This document shows, in pieces, positions 19,723-29,023 of a stretch of DNA of 35,790 nucleotides. Made by a program: the position numbers and the translations under genes. Numbering within the stretch: position 1 is the first letter of the stretch; the number at the start of each line of letters is the position of its first letter. The DNA comes from Planctomycetota bacterium (lineage in GTDB: Bacteria > Planctomycetota > Phycisphaerae > Tepidisphaerales > Tepidisphaeraceae), in the NCBI GenBank assembly GCA_023417885.1, contig JAEZED010000064.1:1-35790 (forward strand), read 5' to 3'. The notes under the pieces are model-generated. The model searched no databases. It was not told the DNA's origin and was given only the letters and a program-made list of their open reading frames with translations.

Positions 19723-21378
19723 ATGCCTATGGAGTTGCAGCAATCCGCCGCCCTGCGCATGGAGCAGCGTCAGCTTCTGACGCCGCGCATGATCCAGAGC
19801 ATGGAGATCCTCCAGATGCCGCTGGCGGCGCTGGAGGAACGGATCGAGCAGGAACTGGAAACCAATCCCGTCCTCGAGCTGCGCGAGGAGCGCGAGGAAG
19901 AGACCGCCGGCGAGGTGGTCGCTCCCGAGGCGGGGGACAACGACACGCTCCGCGTCGATGAGAGCCTCGCCGACGACTTCGCCCGTCTCGAGCGCATCAG
20001 CGAATACCTCGAGAACGAGGAATTCAGCCCGGCTTACAACGACATCAAGAGCGTCGCCCACGGGCCGAGCACCAGCAGCTATGCCGGGGAGCGCGACGCC
20101 AAGCTCGACGCGATGGCCAACACCGCGGCCCGCGCCGGCAATCTCACGGAGCACCTGCTCAACCAGTGGTCGCTCATCGACATCGAGCCGATCGACAACC
20201 CCGCCGCCGAGCGTATCGAGGGAGAGAGTGCGGACCGCGCCGTCCACGACGAGAGCGGCGGAGCGATCGGCCCGACGAACGGCGCCATCGCCGCCCCGGC
20301 TCCGACGATCTCCGCCGACGAGATCCGGCGGGCGGGGGAGATCCTGATCGAGTACCTCGACGACCGCGGCTATCTGCCGATGCCGCCCGACCAGGTGCGG
20401 GTGGACGCGGCGCACCGCCAGCGCGGCGTGCCGCCCGAGGCGGCGTTTCACGAGGCCTTCGGGCTGATTCGGACGCTGGAGCCGGCCGGCGTCGGCGCCG
20501 CGGACCTGAAGGATTGCCTTCTCCTCCAGCTCGATGCCTTGGAGCGTGATCCGGAGCTGGCCGAGGGGCATGATTTCCCGCTGGAGCGCACGCTGGTCCG
20601 CAATCACCTGAAGGACCTGGAGCAGAACCGCTACCCCCAGATAGCCCGCAAGACGGGCCGCAGCATCGAGGACCTGAAAGAGGCGGTCCGTCGGCTCGGC
20701 CGGCTCCATCCGCACCCCGGCAAGCTGATCGCGGCCGACGAGGCTCCGCCGATCCTGCCGGACGCGACGATCCGCTACAACGAGGACACCGACACCTACG
20801 ACATCGAGATGACGCGCGACCAGGCGCCGGATCTCTACATCCGGCAGCTCTACCGCAGGATGCTCAAGCAGCGACAGGGGGACAAGAGCACGCGGGAATT
20901 CCTCTCCCAGAACGTGCGGAACGCCCGCTGGCTCATCGAGAGCATCCAGCAGCGGCGCACCACCATCGAGCGCGTCATCCGCGCCGTCGTCGATCACCAG
21001 CGCGAATTCTTCGACAAGGGCGCCGAGTTCCTCCGGCCGCTACCGATGATCCAGGTCGCCGACGAGCTGGGCATCCATGTCGCCACGGTTTCACGGGCCG
21101 TGAGCGAGAAGTGGATCGACACGCCCCGGGGCATCTTCCCGCTTCGGCGATTCTTCTCCGGCGGAACCACCAGCGATGAAGGGGAGGAGATGAGCTGGGA
21201 CGCGGTGAAGGAGAAGCTCAAGCGGATCGTGGAGGGGGAGGACAAGTCCAATCCGCTGAACGACGACCAGATCGTCGAGAAGCTTGGGGAAGAGGGGATC
21301 GAGCTGGCCCGCCGCACCGTCGCCAAGTACCGCAAGCTCCTGGGCATCCCCACTGCCCGGCAGCGGAAGGAATATTGA
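19723..21378 (+). CDS. rpoN: RNA polymerase sigma-54 factor
   Basis: Sigma-54 directs RNA polymerase to -24/-12 promoters and needs an AAA+ activator. The 551-residue product has region I (LQQSAALRMEQRQLLTPRMIQSMEILQMPL), an acidic region II (about 50-180) that is longer than usual, the core-binding and HTH domains (IQVADELGIHVATVSRAVSEKWIDTPRGIFPLRRFF), and the RpoN box at 529-538. The box reads ARRTVAKYRK where the canonical last residue is Glu. The ATG at 19723 follows AAGG by five bases; an ATG two codons on is an alternative. lptB, raiA and ptsN, which often flank rpoN, are absent. Confidence 0.96.
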   Translation: MPMELQQSAALRMEQRQLLTPRMIQSMEILQMPLAALEERIEQELETNPVLELREEREEETAGEVVAPEAGDNDTLRVDESLADDFARLERISEYLENEEFSPAYNDIKSVAHGPSTSSYAGERDAKLDAMANTAARAGNLTEHLLNQWSLIDIEPIDNPAAERIEGESADRAVHDESGGAIGPTNGAIAAPAPTISADEIRRAGEILIEYLDDRGYLPMPPDQVRVDAAHRQRGVPPEAAFHEAFGLIRTLEPAGVGAADLKDCLLLQLDALERDPELAEGHDFPLERTLVRNHLKDLEQNRYPQIARKTGRSIEDLKEAVRRLGRLHPHPGKLIAADEAPPILPDATIRYNEDTDTYDIEMTRDQAPDLYIRQLYRRMLKQRQGDKSTREFLSQNVRNARWLIESIQQRRTTIERVIRAVVDHQREFFDKGAEFLRPLPMIQVADELGIHVATVSRAVSEKWIDTPRGIFPLRRFFSGGTTSDEGEEMSWDAVKEKLKRIVEGEDKSNPLNDDQIVEKLGEEGIELARRTVAKYRKLLGIPTARQRKEY

Positions 21379-21549
21379 TTGGCTCCATGAGGCGGCTAGG
21401 AGTTTCAAAGGGCCCTGTCACTTCGCCAGAGATGTGCGATATCCTGCCGCCCTGCCGGGTCCTCGACCGCTGGGGGCATGATGTCGCCCATAGACTCCCC
21501 TGAACGGGCTGTCGCCATTTAGTTTGAACGGGAGGCGGGCCAACGTAAC

Positions 21550-21574
21550 TTACGCAGCGTAAAGCTCCTAGGAG
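21550..21574. promoter_or_regulatory. Paired palindromes upstream of the desaturase
   Basis: TTACGC-A-GCGTAA (21550-21562) and CTCCTAGGAG (21565-21574) are two perfect palindromes two bases apart, in the 282-base gap before the desaturase gene. They lie about 90 bases before its start codon and could be a repressor site controlling membrane-lipid desaturation. No regulator can be named. The rest of the gap shows no gene. Confidence 0.45.
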
Positions 21575-21660
21575 AGCCGCCGCGGCCCTGCCTCCATCCC
21601 CCTTTCCACGACCTTTTTTCCGGCTCCCCTATCGGATCAGGTCGGTTATTTCGGGACACC

Positions 21661-22680
21661 ATGCCTGCCGAGTCCGCTGACCTGACTTCGTTTCTACTCA
21701 ACAGTGCCGTCCAGGCCCCGCAGGAGCGGGACCAGTCGCACGAGGTGCCCGGGCTTCACGAAGAGGAGCACGAGCACGACCATCACGATGAGCACTTCGA
21801 GCCCGTCTCGCGGCTCGGGCAGATCATCTACCTGATGGGGATCGTCCTCCCGTTCGTCGGCCTCGTCGTCGCGATCGTGCTGCTCTGGGGCTGGGGCTTC
21901 AGCTGGGTGCATGCCGCCATCCTCGCCGGGATGTACCTGCTGACCGCCGTCGGCGTGACCGTCGGGTACCACCGCCTCTTCACGCACAAGGCCTTCAAGA
22001 CCAACCGCGTTGTCACCGCCACCCTCGCCTTCCTGGGGTCGATGGCGGTGGAGGGGTCTGTCCTGAAGTGGGCGGCCGTCCACCGCTGCCACCACAAGCA
22101 CAGCGACGACGACGCCGATCCGCACTCCCCGCACGGACACGGCGCCGGCCTGATCGGAATGCTCCGGGGCATGGTGCACGCCCACATGGGGTGGCTGCTC
22201 CAGGGCGATCCGAAAGGCCTCGAGCGATACAACCCCGACCTGCGCTCCGACCGCCTGCTGAGCTTCATGGGCCGCTACTGGTGGCTCTGGGCGATCATGG
22301 GCCTGGTGATCCCGGCCGTGCTGGGGGGCCTGCTCACCTGGAGCTGGACGGGCGTGCTGCTCGGCTTCCTCTGGGGCGGACTGGTGCGAATCTTCCTGGT
22401 GCACCACGTGACCTGGAGCATCAACAGCGTCTGCCACATCTGGGGCACGCGTCCCTTCCGAAGCCACGACGAAAGCCGCAACAACTTCATCTTCGGCCTG
22501 CTCGGCCTCGGCGAGGGGTGGCACAACAACCACCACGCGTTCCCCACCAGCGCCCGCCACGGCCTGCGGTGGTGGGAGATCGACATCTCCTACCTCATCA
22601 TCCGCGGACTCGAGAAGATGCGCCTCGCGTGGGACGTGAAGGTTCCCGAGCCCGCCCGCATCGCCGCGAAGGCGCGCTAG
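21661..22680 (+). CDS. Acyl-CoA/acyl-lipid delta-9 fatty acid desaturase
   Basis: This di-iron membrane enzyme introduces a double bond into fatty acyl chains, tuning membrane fluidity. The 339-residue product has the three histidine boxes: H104-RLFT-H109, H141-RCHHK-H147 and HNNHH (about 283-287). It also has paired membrane hairpins (about 52-76, 82-100, 205-222, 228-245). The N-terminal 50 residues are unusual, with an acidic His-rich run (HEEEHEHDHHDEH, about 33-45) that may bind metal. The ATG at 21661 lacks a strong ribosome site. The large secreted-protein gene begins 50 bases downstream. Delta-9 specificity is inferred from family type. Confidence 0.93.
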   Translation: MPAESADLTSFLLNSAVQAPQERDQSHEVPGLHEEEHEHDHHDEHFEPVSRLGQIIYLMGIVLPFVGLVVAIVLLWGWGFSWVHAAILAGMYLLTAVGVTVGYHRLFTHKAFKTNRVVTATLAFLGSMAVEGSVLKWAAVHRCHHKHSDDDADPHSPHGHGAGLIGMLRGMVHAHMGWLLQGDPKGLERYNPDLRSDRLLSFMGRYWWLWAIMGLVIPAVLGGLLTWSWTGVLLGFLWGGLVRIFLVHHVTWSINSVCHIWGTRPFRSHDESRNNFIFGLLGLGEGWHNNHHAFPTSARHGLRWWEIDISYLIIRGLEKMRLAWDVKVPEPARIAAKAR

Positions 22681-22730
22681 GCGCGCCCTGTCGCTTTGCC
22701 TGTGACCCTGGGCGCGGTAGGGTCCCGCCC

Positions 22731-25700
22731 ATGGGGCACCGCTGTATTCTGGTCATCGCGATCGTCGTCTCGTGGCTCGCAGTGTCACCCGCGCAGGCAC
22801 GGCAGGGGCTGCCTCGCCCACCCGCAGCCGATGCCGCGGAACGGATCGACGCGGCACTCCAGAAGTCGTGGGGGCAGCTCCCGGAGGCAACTGAAGTTCT
22901 TGCCGATGCCGCCGGGCGCGCCTGGTTCGTCGTCCCGGAATACGACCTGTTCCTGGGCTCTGACGCGCTCCTTCGGGATGCCGTCGCTCGGCAGGCGCAG
23001 GGTGATCGCTTCCCCGCGCCGGGCCTCGTCCCGTTCTGGTCCGGCGACTCGCGCGTGTGGCTCGCCCGCGCGGCCGCTCCGCACCTGCTGCGCAGCTACG
23101 ATGCCGAGAACGGCCGCTGGCAGGCACTGCACGTGGATGGCCGACTCTTCGATGGCATCGAGCCCCTCGAGGCTCACCTGCGGGAGTTCGAGGCTCGCCA
23201 CAAACCGGGTGCGGATCGCCCGGGGGAGGCTTGGCTTGCCGCGGCCCTCGGGACGGACGGCACGCTTCACCTCGTCAGCCGGGAGAAGGCGGGCCTTCGC
23301 CTTCGGTCAGGACGCGTCGATCCGGAGCGGGGCGTGGAGCAGGTGGCGCAGTGGCCCTCCGCGCTGGCGCCCGGGGCGATCGCGCTGTTGCCCGACGGCC
23401 TGGTCGCGCTGCCTGGGGGAGAGATGTGGGCCTTCCCCGCCGACGAACAGGACATCGACGCCATCTTCGGTGGGCGTGCCGTGGCGCCGAAACTGTGGCG
23501 GCACCTTCCCGGCGCGGCGCTGGCCTGGGAGCCCGCGGCGGCGCTCAATGCGATGCTGAGGGACCTGGTGCAGGATCCGTTCTTCGCCGACCCCGGTATC
23601 AGGAGCATCGTTCCACTGCCGGAGGAAGGTGCGGAGCGCGCGCGGCGCGCCATGTTGCTGCCGGGGCGGACCGACACCGGCAACGGGATGATCCTCGACA
23701 TCCCGGAGGAGCTGGACGAGGACGGAGCGGCTGAGGTCGCGCGGCTCATCGAGGCCCTGGGGCATCCCGACTTCCAGGCGCGCGAGGATGCCGCCGACGC
23801 GCTTGCGATGATCCCGGCGGCGCGGCCTCTCGTGGAGGAGCGACTGGCAACGGAGCAGGACCTCGAACGCCGCGAGAGGTTGAGCCAGGTGCTGGAGGCG
23901 CTTGTATCCCCGCGATTCGTGGCGAACCAGGTCGACGTCGCGGGCCGCCGATACCGCTTCGAGGGAGCGCAGGTCATATCCAACGGCGTGGAGGGTCGCG
24001 GCGCCGCCGTCCTGCTGCGAGAGGTGAGGGAGATCGATGGCGAGGGTCGCCAGGTCGGCGGCGCGCCGTGGATGCTGCTGGGTATTCCGCTGCGGGAGGG
24101 GCCCGCACCCCTCGCGCTTCATCCGGTCATGGCGCCGCGGGATGTCGAGCAGCCGGAAGCGATGGTCAAGCAGTATCACCTCCGGCCGGCGCCGGATGCC
24201 TGGTGGACAAAGCCCGACGAGATCTGGCTCGCCAACGGCTGGCGGCTCGAGCTTCGGGATGGGACCTGGACACCAGAGTCCCACGTTCCCGACGCGGTCG
24301 TCCAGCTCGCGCTTCGCACCGTCGATCGCGAAGGGCGTCTCTACTTCGGCACCCATCCCGTCCGAAACACGCAGCATCCCATCCTGACCCACCTGCCGTC
24401 GGCGCCGGCCGGCGACCGCCGCGACGCCCGGCTCTCCGCGCCACCGGCGGACGCGAGGATCACGGAGTTTCCGGGCATTTACGACTTCGAACCCGTGCCC
24501 GCGGAGGCGTCGGCGGGCCCGGGTGTTCCGGGCCTCGACGGCGCCTGGGCCATCCGGCGCGGCGTCCATGACCCGGGCGGCGTGCTCGTCCGGATGCAGG
24601 ACGGAATGGTGCAGGTTGTCGAACGCCCGCGCGACGAGGCACTGCGGATGTCCAACCTGATCCCGCTTCGGGGCGGCGCCATCGTCCACGGCGGCCCCGA
24701 CGAGCGCGCCGGGCTCTGGGACGGCCAACGATGGATAACCTCGACCAATCTCCGGCAGCTCGTCCATGACAACGCGCGGGCACTGGCGGGTATCGCGGGC
24801 AACGACGCCGGAATGTCGCCGCGTGGTTCCGGCAGGTATGTCGATGCGATCATCGCCGGAGGCGCGGACGGCGGGCTCTGGTTCATGGAATCGGTGCCGG
24901 GCAAGGGCCACACGTCGCCGTCGCTGCGCATCGACCACTTCGACGGCGAGCGTTGGCACGATCTGGCGCCGGCGCTCGTCAAAGCCGTGTCCGCCGCGGG
25001 CGGAACCGCCCTGGAACAGGGCAGCGTTCCCCGGTCGCGCTTCGTCATCGACGGCGGGCGCGCGCTGGTCGTGCAGACATCCCGTCCTCTCTCTTTCTGG
25101 TGCGTGAGTCTCGATGGGGTCCAGCGAATGTCGGCGGAGGGCGGCGCGATCCTCCTGGTGCCCGATGGTGCGGGCACGCTCTGGTCCCCGGCATTTACGC
25201 CGGTCGGCGTTTCCGTCGGCGCCTGGGTCGACGGCGCAGTCCAGGGAGATCACTCGACGCCACCGCCCAGGACGATGGTCGCGCGCGAAGGGTTCGCCCG
25301 CGCTTACCTGCCCGGGGGATCGAACGGACTGATGGACGGCGACGGGCGGCCGTGGCTCTTCAACGAAAGTGCCGGCCCTGACGAGCCGCTGGCGCTCGTC
25401 GCGCATGTTCGTCTCAATCCAGAGGAGCAGGCGAAGCTGCATCCACTCTTCATCAAGCCGCCATCGCGTGAGGCGACACGGACAGGCCTTGACGTGCTGG
25501 GCGGATCCTGGGCCTCCAGCGGCCCGCTCCTCCCGGTGCGGCCCGGCAGCGGGCAGCGATGGACGCTGGATGGCCGGGGGCGCGTCTGGATCATGAGCCC
25601 CGAGGGCCTGCAACGGCTGGTGATCCGGGCGCCGGTGTTCGATCCGGACCATTTCACGCGGGAACGATGGATCCGGATGGCGCCGGGCGCGCAGGTCGTC

Positions 25701-25847
25701 GTCGCGGAGCATGTCGCGTGGCCAGAGGGCATCACCGGCGCTCGCCTCGTCGTCCCGGATCGCGGCGGCCTGTGGGTGAATCCCCTCCCCAACGAGTTCG
25801 GCCGGGCCGGTGCGACGTTCTTCCTGCCGCTGCCGGATGGCGAGTGA
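22731..25847 (+). CDS. Very large secreted protein of unknown function (HEAT-like segment, propeller-like repeats)
   Basis: I cannot assign a function to this 1038-residue protein. Residues 1-23 are a signal peptide (CILVIAIVVSWLAVSPAQA). Residues about 332-390 resemble the HEAT segment frequent in planctomycete proteins (ALGHPDFQAREDAADALAMIP...VEERLATEQDLERRERLSQVLEAL). Before and after it are many short beta blocks with recurrent W and G, such as GRAWFVVPEYDLFL, WMLLGIPL, GGLWFMESVPG, GTLWSPAFTPVGV, GRVWIMSPEGLQRL and GGLWVNPL. These suggest one or two beta-propellers like those of two-component periplasmic sensors, but no membrane helix or signalling domain follows. The start ATG is preceded by AGGGT. 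It is followed by the methyltransferase gene after 88 bases. Confidence 0.8.
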   Translation: MGHRCILVIAIVVSWLAVSPAQARQGLPRPPAADAAERIDAALQKSWGQLPEATEVLADAAGRAWFVVPEYDLFLGSDALLRDAVARQAQGDRFPAPGLVPFWSGDSRVWLARAAAPHLLRSYDAENGRWQALHVDGRLFDGIEPLEAHLREFEARHKPGADRPGEAWLAAALGTDGTLHLVSREKAGLRLRSGRVDPERGVEQVAQWPSALAPGAIALLPDGLVALPGGEMWAFPADEQDIDAIFGGRAVAPKLWRHLPGAALAWEPAAALNAMLRDLVQDPFFADPGIRSIVPLPEEGAERARRAMLLPGRTDTGNGMILDIPEELDEDGAAEVARLIEALGHPDFQAREDAADALAMIPAARPLVEERLATEQDLERRERLSQVLEALVSPRFVANQVDVAGRRYRFEGAQVISNGVEGRGAAVLLREVREIDGEGRQVGGAPWMLLGIPLREGPAPLALHPVMAPRDVEQPEAMVKQYHLRPAPDAWWTKPDEIWLANGWRLELRDGTWTPESHVPDAVVQLALRTVDREGRLYFGTHPVRNTQHPILTHLPSAPAGDRRDARLSAPPADARITEFPGIYDFEPVPAEASAGPGVPGLDGAWAIRRGVHDPGGVLVRMQDGMVQVVERPRDEALRMSNLIPLRGGAIVHGGPDERAGLWDGQRWITSTNLRQLVHDNARALAGIAGNDAGMSPRGSGRYVDAIIAGGADGGLWFMESVPGKGHTSPSLRIDHFDGERWHDLAPALVKAVSAAGGTALEQGSVPRSRFVIDGGRALVVQTSRPLSFWCVSLDGVQRMSAEGGAILLVPDGAGTLWSPAFTPVGVSVGAWVDGAVQGDHSTPPPRTMVAREGFARAYLPGGSNGLMDGDGRPWLFNESAGPDEPLALVAHVRLNPEEQAKLHPLFIKPPSREATRTGLDVLGGSWASSGPLLPVRPGSGQRWTLDGRGRVWIMSPEGLQRLVIRAPVFDPDHFTRERWIRMAPGAQVVVAEHVAWPEGITGARLVVPDRGGLWVNPLPNEFGRAGATFFLPLPDGE

Positions 25848-25935
25848 GCGTCACCGCCGCCTGCCCGCGCGCGGACGCGTTGCAAGCGCCGGGCAACGGG
25901 CGCGTTTCGGGCATGATCCGATAAGCTGCCGCGCG

Positions 25936-26790
25936 ATGGCCGAAACGCTTCGAGCTGTATCCTCACTCCGTCCAACCCCGCTGCGTGACAGGCTCATCCA
26001 GGGCGACGCGCGGCGCGTGCTGGCGGACTTGCCGGATGAGAGTGTCGATCTCGTCGTCACATCCCCTCCCTACGCCGACCAGCGCAAGCGCACGTACGGC
26101 GGCGTGCCGATCGATCGGTACGTGGAGTGGTTCCTTCCCATCTCCGCCGAACTGCTGCGCGTGCTGAAGCCGACCGGCTCCTTCGTGCTGAACATCAAGG
26201 AGCGCGTCCACAAGGGGGAGCGGCACACCTACGTGCTGGAGCTGATCCTCGGCATGCGCAAGCAGGGGTGGCTCTGGACGGAGGAGTACCTCTGGCACAA
26301 GAAGAACTGCCATCCCGGCCGCTGGCCCAACCGCTTTCGCGATGCGTGGGAGCGCCTGCTCCACTTCACGAAGTCAAGACAGTTCACGATGAACCAGGAA
26401 GCGGTGATGGTGCCGATGGGAGACTGGCGGCACGCGCGCCTGAAGAACCTCTCCGACACCGATCGCCGGCGCGACGACTCGCGCGTCGAAAGCGGCTTCG
26501 GTAAGAATGTCAGCAAGTGGATCGGGCGCGACATGGCCTACCCCTCCAACGTCCTCCACCTCGCGACCGAGTGCGGCAACCGCGGGCACAGCGCCGCCTT
26601 CCCGGAGGCGCTTCCCGCCTGGTTCATCAGGCTTTTCACGAACCCCGGCGACCTCGTCCTCGATCCGTTCGTCGGCAGCGGCACCACTGCCGTTGCGGCG
26701 GCGCGTCTGGGACGCGACTACCTCGGCGTCGACCTGCTGGATGAGCACCTGGACCTCGCCCGCGCGCGCCTGGCAGAGATCGAGGCCTGA
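25936..26790 (+). CDS. Site-specific DNA methyltransferase (N4-cytosine or N6-adenine), orphan
   Basis: The 284-residue product is a beta-class amino-methyltransferase (N6_N4_Mtase, PF01555). The catalytic motif TSPPY (residues 42-46) precedes the AdoMet-binding motif DPFVGSGTT (243-251), with LLRVLKPTGSFVLNI and YLWHKKNCHPGRWPNRFRDAWERLLHFTK between. TSPPY is seen in both N4C and N6A enzymes, so the modified base is open. No restriction endonuclease or specificity subunit lies beside it, so it may act in regulation or replication control, or protect against a nuclease encoded elsewhere. The start at 25936 (MAETLRAV) has no clear ribosome site. The next gene begins 27 bases downstream. Confidence 0.92.
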   Translation: MAETLRAVSSLRPTPLRDRLIQGDARRVLADLPDESVDLVVTSPPYADQRKRTYGGVPIDRYVEWFLPISAELLRVLKPTGSFVLNIKERVHKGERHTYVLELILGMRKQGWLWTEEYLWHKKNCHPGRWPNRFRDAWERLLHFTKSRQFTMNQEAVMVPMGDWRHARLKNLSDTDRRRDDSRVESGFGKNVSKWIGRDMAYPSNVLHLATECGNRGHSAAFPEALPAWFIRLFTNPGDLVLDPFVGSGTTAVAAARLGRDYLGVDLLDEHLDLARARLAEIEA

Positions 26791-26817
26791 CTTGCTGCCG
26801 GGTGAACGTGCATCGGC

Positions 26818-28119
26818 GTGAGCCTGTCGCTACCCTCCCTTCCCAACCGCCAGCCCCCCGCCGCCAACGCCGTGCAGCACGCCATCAAGATCCCGCTCCT
26901 CCGCGATGCGCACACGCATCCGCTGCTCTACGCCGCCTTCATGGACGGCGTGGACCTCGGCCGTGACGCGGCGGAGGGACGCGAGGCCGCCGTCGAGCGC
27001 GTGCGGCGGGATGCCGAGTCGCGAAACGGCGAGGGATGGACGATCGCCTACGCCTGGCACAGCGGGCGATACCCGCTCTTCGCCGCCGACTTCGACGATC
27101 TGCCGCCCGTTTTTGTCCTGAACCTGTCGCTGCACGGGCTGATCGTCAACCGCTCGGCGATGGAGGTGCTCCAGCGCCACGACCCGGAGGCGGCGGACCG
27201 GCTCGGTGACCAGGCGTGGATCGAGCGCAACCTCCGGCGTGTGCTGAATCTCCTGGCGGGCGGCGTGACCGCCGGCGCGCTGCGGCGTTTCTTCGATCAC
27301 CTGCTGCGAGAGCATGGCGTCTTTCATGCCGAGGAGATGCTGCTGGTGGAGGAGCGGGAGATTCGCCTGTTCGACGAGGCGGGGCTGGCGAACCGCTCAA
27401 GCTTCTGGGCGGCGCCGGAGCAGTACGAGGCGCTGCCGCCCGACCTCAAGGCGCGCGTCCACGGCATCAAGCTCTTCACGGACGGGGCGCTCGGCGCCTG
27501 GTCGGCGGCGCTGCACCAGCCGTATCGGGGCGCCTCGCACCGGGGCGACCTCGTGTACGAGCCGGCGGAGCTGGTGCGGACGCTGGAGCGCTGCCTGGCC
27601 TTTGGGAAGCCGCTGGCGATCCATGCGATCGGCGACCGCGCCCTGGACGAGCTCATCGCGGCCCTGCTGGAGACGCGGGCCGCCAAGGCGGTGCCGGTGC
27701 GCGTCGAGCATGCCCAGTTCATCTCGGAACAGGCCGCCCGCACGGCGCGCGATGTCGGGCTGACGCTCTGCATGCAGCCGAACTTCTCCGACGACAGCCG
27801 GCACTACCTCGATCGCCTGCCGCCGGGCTATCCCGAACGCAACAACCCCTTCCGGATGCTGATCGACGTGGCCGGCTTCGTCCCGGGGCGCGACCTGTTG
27901 CTCGGTTCCGATGGCATGCCCCACGGCTTCGCGGAGGGGCTGCGCCAGTCGCTCTTTTCCCCCCTCCCGCAGCAGGCGCTGACGCTGGAGGAGTTCGTGG
28001 CGGGCTATTGCCTTGCGGACACCTCGGCCGGGCGCATCGAGGTGGAGATCGACCGCGGGAGGCGTTCCGTTGCCGGCCGCGTTGTTCTTCCGGAAGGCGC
28101 GCCCGCGCCGCTGCCCTGA
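26818..28119 (+). CDS. Amidohydrolase (YtcJ-like, Amidohydro_3)
   Basis: The 433-residue product is a metal-dependent TIM-barrel hydrolase. It has DAHTH (H32, H34), GIKLFTDGALG with the metal-bridging Lys (about 218), IHAIGDRALDE, VRVEHAQFIS and SDGMPHG with the catalytic Asp (about 364). YtcJ-type proteins are usually about 520-560 residues and begin with a beta domain ahead of HxH; here it is nearly absent, so the protein is short at the N-terminus. GTG at 26818 is the only early start in frame. Substrate is unknown. It lies 27 bases after the methyltransferase gene and 58 bases before pdxJ. Confidence 0.88.
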   Translation: MSLSLPSLPNRQPPAANAVQHAIKIPLLRDAHTHPLLYAAFMDGVDLGRDAAEGREAAVERVRRDAESRNGEGWTIAYAWHSGRYPLFAADFDDLPPVFVLNLSLHGLIVNRSAMEVLQRHDPEAADRLGDQAWIERNLRRVLNLLAGGVTAGALRRFFDHLLREHGVFHAEEMLLVEEREIRLFDEAGLANRSSFWAAPEQYEALPPDLKARVHGIKLFTDGALGAWSAALHQPYRGASHRGDLVYEPAELVRTLERCLAFGKPLAIHAIGDRALDELIAALLETRAAKAVPVRVEHAQFISEQAARTARDVGLTLCMQPNFSDDSRHYLDRLPPGYPERNNPFRMLIDVAGFVPGRDLLLGSDGMPHGFAEGLRQSLFSPLPQQALTLEEFVAGYCLADTSAGRIEVEIDRGRRSVAGRVVLPEGAPAPLP

Positions 28120-28177
28120 GGTTCGGCGACGGGTGGATCCCGCGCGGGCTCATCTGCGGCATTAGAATCCGCCGCAC

Positions 28178-28993
28178 ATGACCCTCCTGAGCGTCAACGT
28201 CAACAAGATCGCCCTGCTGCGCAACAGCCGCGTCGGCAAGGGGCCGGAGGTCGGGCCTCTGGCACGCATCGCGCTGGAAGCCGGCGCCGCCGGCATCACC
28301 GTTCATCCGCGGCCCGACCGGCGTCACATCACGCCGGAGGATGTGGACGCGCTGGCCCGGCTGGTCGGCGGGTTTCGCGGAGTCGCGCCGGGCGGAGGGA
28401 AGGTCGAGTTCAACATCGAGGGGAATCCGTTCGAGGGGGACTGGCTCGATGTCGTCGAGCGTGCACGGCCGGACCAGGCGACGCTCGTGCCCGACGCGCC
28501 GGGCCAGTCCACGAGCGATCATGGCTTTGCAATGCCGGGCGACGTGGAGCGGCTGGAGCCGGTTGTTGCGCGCCTGAAGGAGATCGGCTGCCGCGTCAGC
28601 ATCTTCATGGATCCGGAGCCGGATGCGATGCGCCGCGTCCCCGCCACCGGCGCCGACCGCGTCGAGCTCTACACCGAGCGCTACGCCGAGGCTTTTGCCC
28701 GACGCGACGCCGATCCGGCCGGCTTCGACACGACGCTTGGCCGCTTCGTCGCCGCCGCGCGTGCCGCGTCGGAGGCGGGCCTGGGGGTGAACGCGGGGCA
28801 CGACCTGAATCTCGACAATCTCTCCACATTCGTGGAAGCGATCGGATCGGATACGCTGCTCGAGGTGAGCATCGGCCACGCGCTGGTCGGCGATGCGCTG
28901 CGCCTGGGAATGGCCGAGGCGGTTCGTTGCTACCTGGAGGCCGTGGGGGACGGGCTGAGGTTTGAGGCCCGAACCCGGGACGGGAGGGCCTGA
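28178..28993 (+). CDS. pdxJ: Pyridoxine 5'-phosphate synthase
   Basis: PdxJ condenses 3-amino-1-hydroxyacetone phosphate with deoxyxylulose phosphate in DXP-dependent vitamin B6 synthesis. The 271-residue TIM barrel has LSVNVNKIALLRNSR, GITVHPRPDRRHI, NIEGNP, CRVSIFMDPEP, VELYTE and VNAGHDLNLDN, all family signatures. Usual PdxJ is about 240 residues; the C-terminus here is longer by roughly 20. In many PdxJ the start reads L-G-V-N-I-DH-VATLRNAR; here VNVNKIALLRNSR replaces Asp-His by Asn-Lys, as in the planctomycete/Bacteroidetes-type variant. Operon with the amidohydrolase is likely. pdxA and pdxB are not here. Confidence 0.95.
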   Translation: MTLLSVNVNKIALLRNSRVGKGPEVGPLARIALEAGAAGITVHPRPDRRHITPEDVDALARLVGGFRGVAPGGGKVEFNIEGNPFEGDWLDVVERARPDQATLVPDAPGQSTSDHGFAMPGDVERLEPVVARLKEIGCRVSIFMDPEPDAMRRVPATGADRVELYTERYAEAFARRDADPAGFDTTLGRFVAAARAASEAGLGVNAGHDLNLDNLSTFVEAIGSDTLLEVSIGHALVGDALRLGMAEAVRCYLEAVGDGLRFEARTRDGRA

Positions 28994-29023
28994 AAGGGCG
29001 GGGACTTCTAGACTTGCGGGCGC

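Noticed and set aside
23307..25712. 801-codon minus-strand open frame
   Set aside because: Antisense to the large secreted protein, with biased composition and no recognisable domain.
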